From Legionellales bacterium (GTDB taxonomy: Bacteria; Pseudomonadota; Gammaproteobacteria; JAHCLG01), in NCBI GenBank assembly GCA_026125385.1, contig JAHCLG010000014.1:1-55529 (forward strand): a stretch of 55,529 nucleotides of DNA, in the 5' to 3' direction. Position numbers and translations under genes: made by a program. This document shows positions 53,715 to 55,529 of this stretch, piece by piece. The number at the start of each line of letters is the position of its first letter. Position 1 is the first letter of the stretch. Below the pieces are notes generated by a model. That model ran no database searches. It was not told where the DNA came from and saw nothing but the letters and a program-made list of their open reading frames with translations.

Positions 53715-54641
53715 ATGGCGATTTATACCGCGTTAAGTGAACAAACGATTTTAGCAGTGGTACAGTATTACCATTTAGGGCACTATCAACAGTTTGCTCC
53801 CCTATCAGGCGGAACTCAAAATTCCAATTATGTAGTAAATTGTCGGGAAAAATCGTACGTGATCACGGTGTTAGAATCTGGAACGCTTGCCGATCTCAAC
53901 ATCACCCTACAATTGCTGGAAGCATTAGGCGCGCACTTTTTTCCGGTGCCCAAACTGTATTATCGCCAACCGCTATTTTGTTATCATCACAAACCGCTGA
54001 TTGTCACAGAATTAATTCAAGGCCAACATGAAATTAATTTATCTTTAGAACAAATTCAGCAAGTGGCATTCTTTTTAGCGCGACTGCATACTTTTTCAAA
54101 CCAACATGAATTTAAGCGCGAGAATAAACGCAACCGCATATGGCAAATGAATATGATTGATAAATTGCACCAACAACTTCAACCCGCTGAAAAAATCGAT
54201 TTAGCCAATGCACTCGCTATTTTGAATAATGTCGATTTTATTGATTTACCTAAGGGCATTACTCACTCTGATTTATTTCGTGATAATTTATTTTTTCAAC
54301 AACAACAATTAATCAGCGTCATCGATTTTTATGATGCAGCATATGACTATTATTTATATGATGTTGCTGTAGCGATTAATGATTGTTGCCAAACCACAGA
54401 AGGTTATGTAGATGAGAAATTAACCCAACATTTTTTAACGTGTTATCAAACGCTTCGTCCCTTTGCCCCCTTAGAAAAAAAATACTGGCCCGCCATGCAA
54501 TTATACGCTGCAGTCAATTTTTGGCTTTTACGCTTAAATCGATTTTATGATGAAAAGATTTCACAAGGGAATTTACTTAAAGATCCGCAGATTTATCAAT
54601 TAATCGTTCGCCAGTTGATTAGCAATTATCAGGAAGAGTAA
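53715..54641 (+). CDS. thrB: Homoserine kinase (aminoglycoside-phosphotransferase fold)
   Basis: The 308-residue protein has the ThrB type II pattern: LSGGTQNSNYVV, LITELIQG-type hinge (IVTELIQGQHE), the catalytic loop THSDLFRDNLFF with Asp, and VIDFYDAAYDYYLYDVAVAINDCC. It phosphorylates homoserine in threonine synthesis. A GGAAAA site precedes the ATG. Its last 23 bp overlap the dapF end on the opposite strand. Confidence 0.9.
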   Translation: MAIYTALSEQTILAVVQYYHLGHYQQFAPLSGGTQNSNYVVNCREKSYVITVLESGTLADLNITLQLLEALGAHFFPVPKLYYRQPLFCYHHKPLIVTELIQGQHEINLSLEQIQQVAFFLARLHTFSNQHEFKRENKRNRIWQMNMIDKLHQQLQPAEKIDLANALAILNNVDFIDLPKGITHSDLFRDNLFFQQQQLISVIDFYDAAYDYYLYDVAVAINDCCQTTEGYVDEKLTQHFLTCYQTLRPFAPLEKKYWPAMQLYAAVNFWLLRLNRFYDEKISQGNLLKDPQIYQLIVRQLISNYQEE

Positions 54642-55461
54642 TAATTCCTTCAAACACCGTCACTGCTTCGCCAAGCATAAATACGGGTGCTTCGCCACCT
54701 TCCCATATCACGGTTAAATCGCCACCCGCTTGTTGAACAATTACTTCACTATTGCATAAACCTAATTTTTTAGCGGCGACCATCGTCGCGCACGCACCAC
54801 TACCACAGGCTAAAGTCAGTCCGCTGCCACGCTCGTAAACACGCAATTGAATGTTTTTTTCATTGACTATTCGCGCTGCACTGAGATTAACCCCTTGCGG
54901 GAATTGCGGGTGTTGATTTAACGCTTGGCCTAATTTTTCTAACATTAAATTCGCTTCATCGTGATTAATAATTACCGCGTGCGGATTGCCCATGGATAAC
55001 ACAGACATGGGCAATGTCATTTGATTGATAGATACTTGATAACTATCATGCTCAGATTCTGTGATAAATGGAATTGCAGCTGGAGTAAAAATAGGTTTGC
55101 CTAAATTGACTTTAATCGATTGCGAATCAACATACTCCAACTCAATCAAACCTTTTGTAGTGGCTAAACAAAATTTCGTGTTATTCGGTTGTAAATAATC
55201 ATGAATGTATTTAGCCATGCAACGCGCGCCATTGCCACATTGTTCGGCTTCACGGCCATCGGCATTGATAATTCGATAATAATAATCGGCATGAGGATGT
55301 TCTGAAGGTTCTAATAATAAAATTTGATCGCAGCCGATGCCATAATGACGATCGGCGAGAGAGCGATATTGCGATGAATTAAGGTGAATGGCTAAATCGA
55401 GATTATTAATCACAATAAAATCATTTCCCAATCCTTGCATTTTAGTAAAAGCTATTTTCAT
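54619..55461 (-). CDS. dapF: Diaminopimelate epimerase
   Basis: DapF converts LL- to meso-diaminopimelate for lysine and peptidoglycan. The 280-residue protein has both active-site Cys: Cys75 in EAEQCGNGARC and Cys219 in LTLACGSGACAT, and the start MKIAFTKMQGLGNDFIVINN. Its stop region overlaps the thrB 3' end in convergent fashion, so a shared terminator between them is unlikely. Confidence 0.97.
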   Translation of the reverse strand: MKIAFTKMQGLGNDFIVINNLDLAIHLNSSQYRSLADRHYGIGCDQILLLEPSEHPHADYYYRIINADGREAEQCGNGARCMAKYIHDYLQPNNTKFCLATTKGLIELEYVDSQSIKVNLGKPIFTPAAIPFITESEHDSYQVSINQMTLPMSVLSMGNPHAVIINHDEANLMLEKLGQALNQHPQFPQGVNLSAARIVNEKNIQLRVYERGSGLTLACGSGACATMVAAKKLGLCNSEVIVQQAGGDLTVIWEGGEAPVFMLGEAVTVFEGIITLPDNC

Positions 55462-55488
55462 AAATAACCCTATAATCTGGATTTTGAC

Positions 55489-55529
55489 GTAGCCTGGAAC
55501 GGAATGTAGCCTGGAACGGAGCGCAGCGG
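55489..55529. repeat. Start of a REP-like repeat
   Basis: GTAGCCTGGAACGGA occurs at 55489-55503 and again at 55506-55520, followed by GCGCAGCGG at the window edge. This composition resembles the GTAGCCTGG-type intergenic repeats of many gammaproteobacteria. The other arm would lie beyond the window. Confidence 0.5.

Overview
The window looks like chromosomal DNA of an AT-rich gammaproteobacterium with host-associated traits. The housekeeping genes (waaA, hldE, hldD, hemD-hemX-hemY, glnK-amt, ubiK, yifB/comM, polA, thrB, dapF) give a gammaproteobacterial gene set. Long hypothetical proteins, the transporter type and the low GC suggest a member of the Legionellales (Coxiella/Legionella/Berkiella-like). 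That placement is inference from protein flavour only; no rRNA or tRNA gene was seen.

Layout. 1-1.5 kb is a scar where a proline-iminopeptidase-like gene and a DUF2169 gene, both without their N-termini, abut head to head. 1.6-5.4 kb is one 1256-residue protein with a basic nuclear-localisation-like stretch and a nucleotidyltransferase-like C-terminal part. 5.4-12.6 kb holds ordinary genes (waaA, tdk, an MFS transporter, an AraC/GyrI regulator, adenosine deaminase) and small unknowns. 12.6-14.2 kb is a decay zone with a two-stop AbiEi antitoxin pseudogene, a 15-bp perfect inverted repeat and a truncated IS3-family transposase. 14.5-21.5 kb is a very AT-rich accessory island: a caspase/STAND-NTPase/helical-repeat protein, a convergent and overlapping XRE regulator, an alpha/beta hydrolase, a SAM methyltransferase, a POT-family transporter and, directly upstream of the transporter, a 40-residue peptide made almost entirely of DGCPSLS heptads. 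21.6-22.8 kb is a RES/Xre toxin-antitoxin pair. 23.5-30.5 kb is a complete MoxR-DUF58-DUF4381-vWA-vWA-TPR-BatD operon.

From 45.8 kb back to 30.7 kb almost every gene is on the minus strand with gaps of about 50 bp or less or with overlaps: a small membrane protein, glnK, an unusual amt, a DUF6489 protein, hemD-hemX-hemY, an unknown, hldE-hldD, an amidase, and a set comprising GNAT-nitrilase, C39-like protein, RimK-like ATP-grasp, GCS2-like ligase and N-formylglutamate amidohydrolase. The last set looks like a pathway for a small peptide-like metabolite. 45.9-55.5 kb returns to housekeeping genes, with a 143-bp inverted-repeat element that supplies the 3' end of a hydrolase gene.

The best candidate for an undescribed system is the heptad-repeat peptide with its transporter, methyltransferase, hydrolase and XRE regulator (17.4-21.5 kb), possibly under common control with the caspase-STAND gene: a 10-bp sequence that forms an inverted repeat before the STAND gene recurs before the methyltransferase gene. 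Second-tier items are the amidoligase operon, the Amt homologue with Phe at both expected pore-His positions, and the 1256-residue nucleotidyltransferase-like protein.
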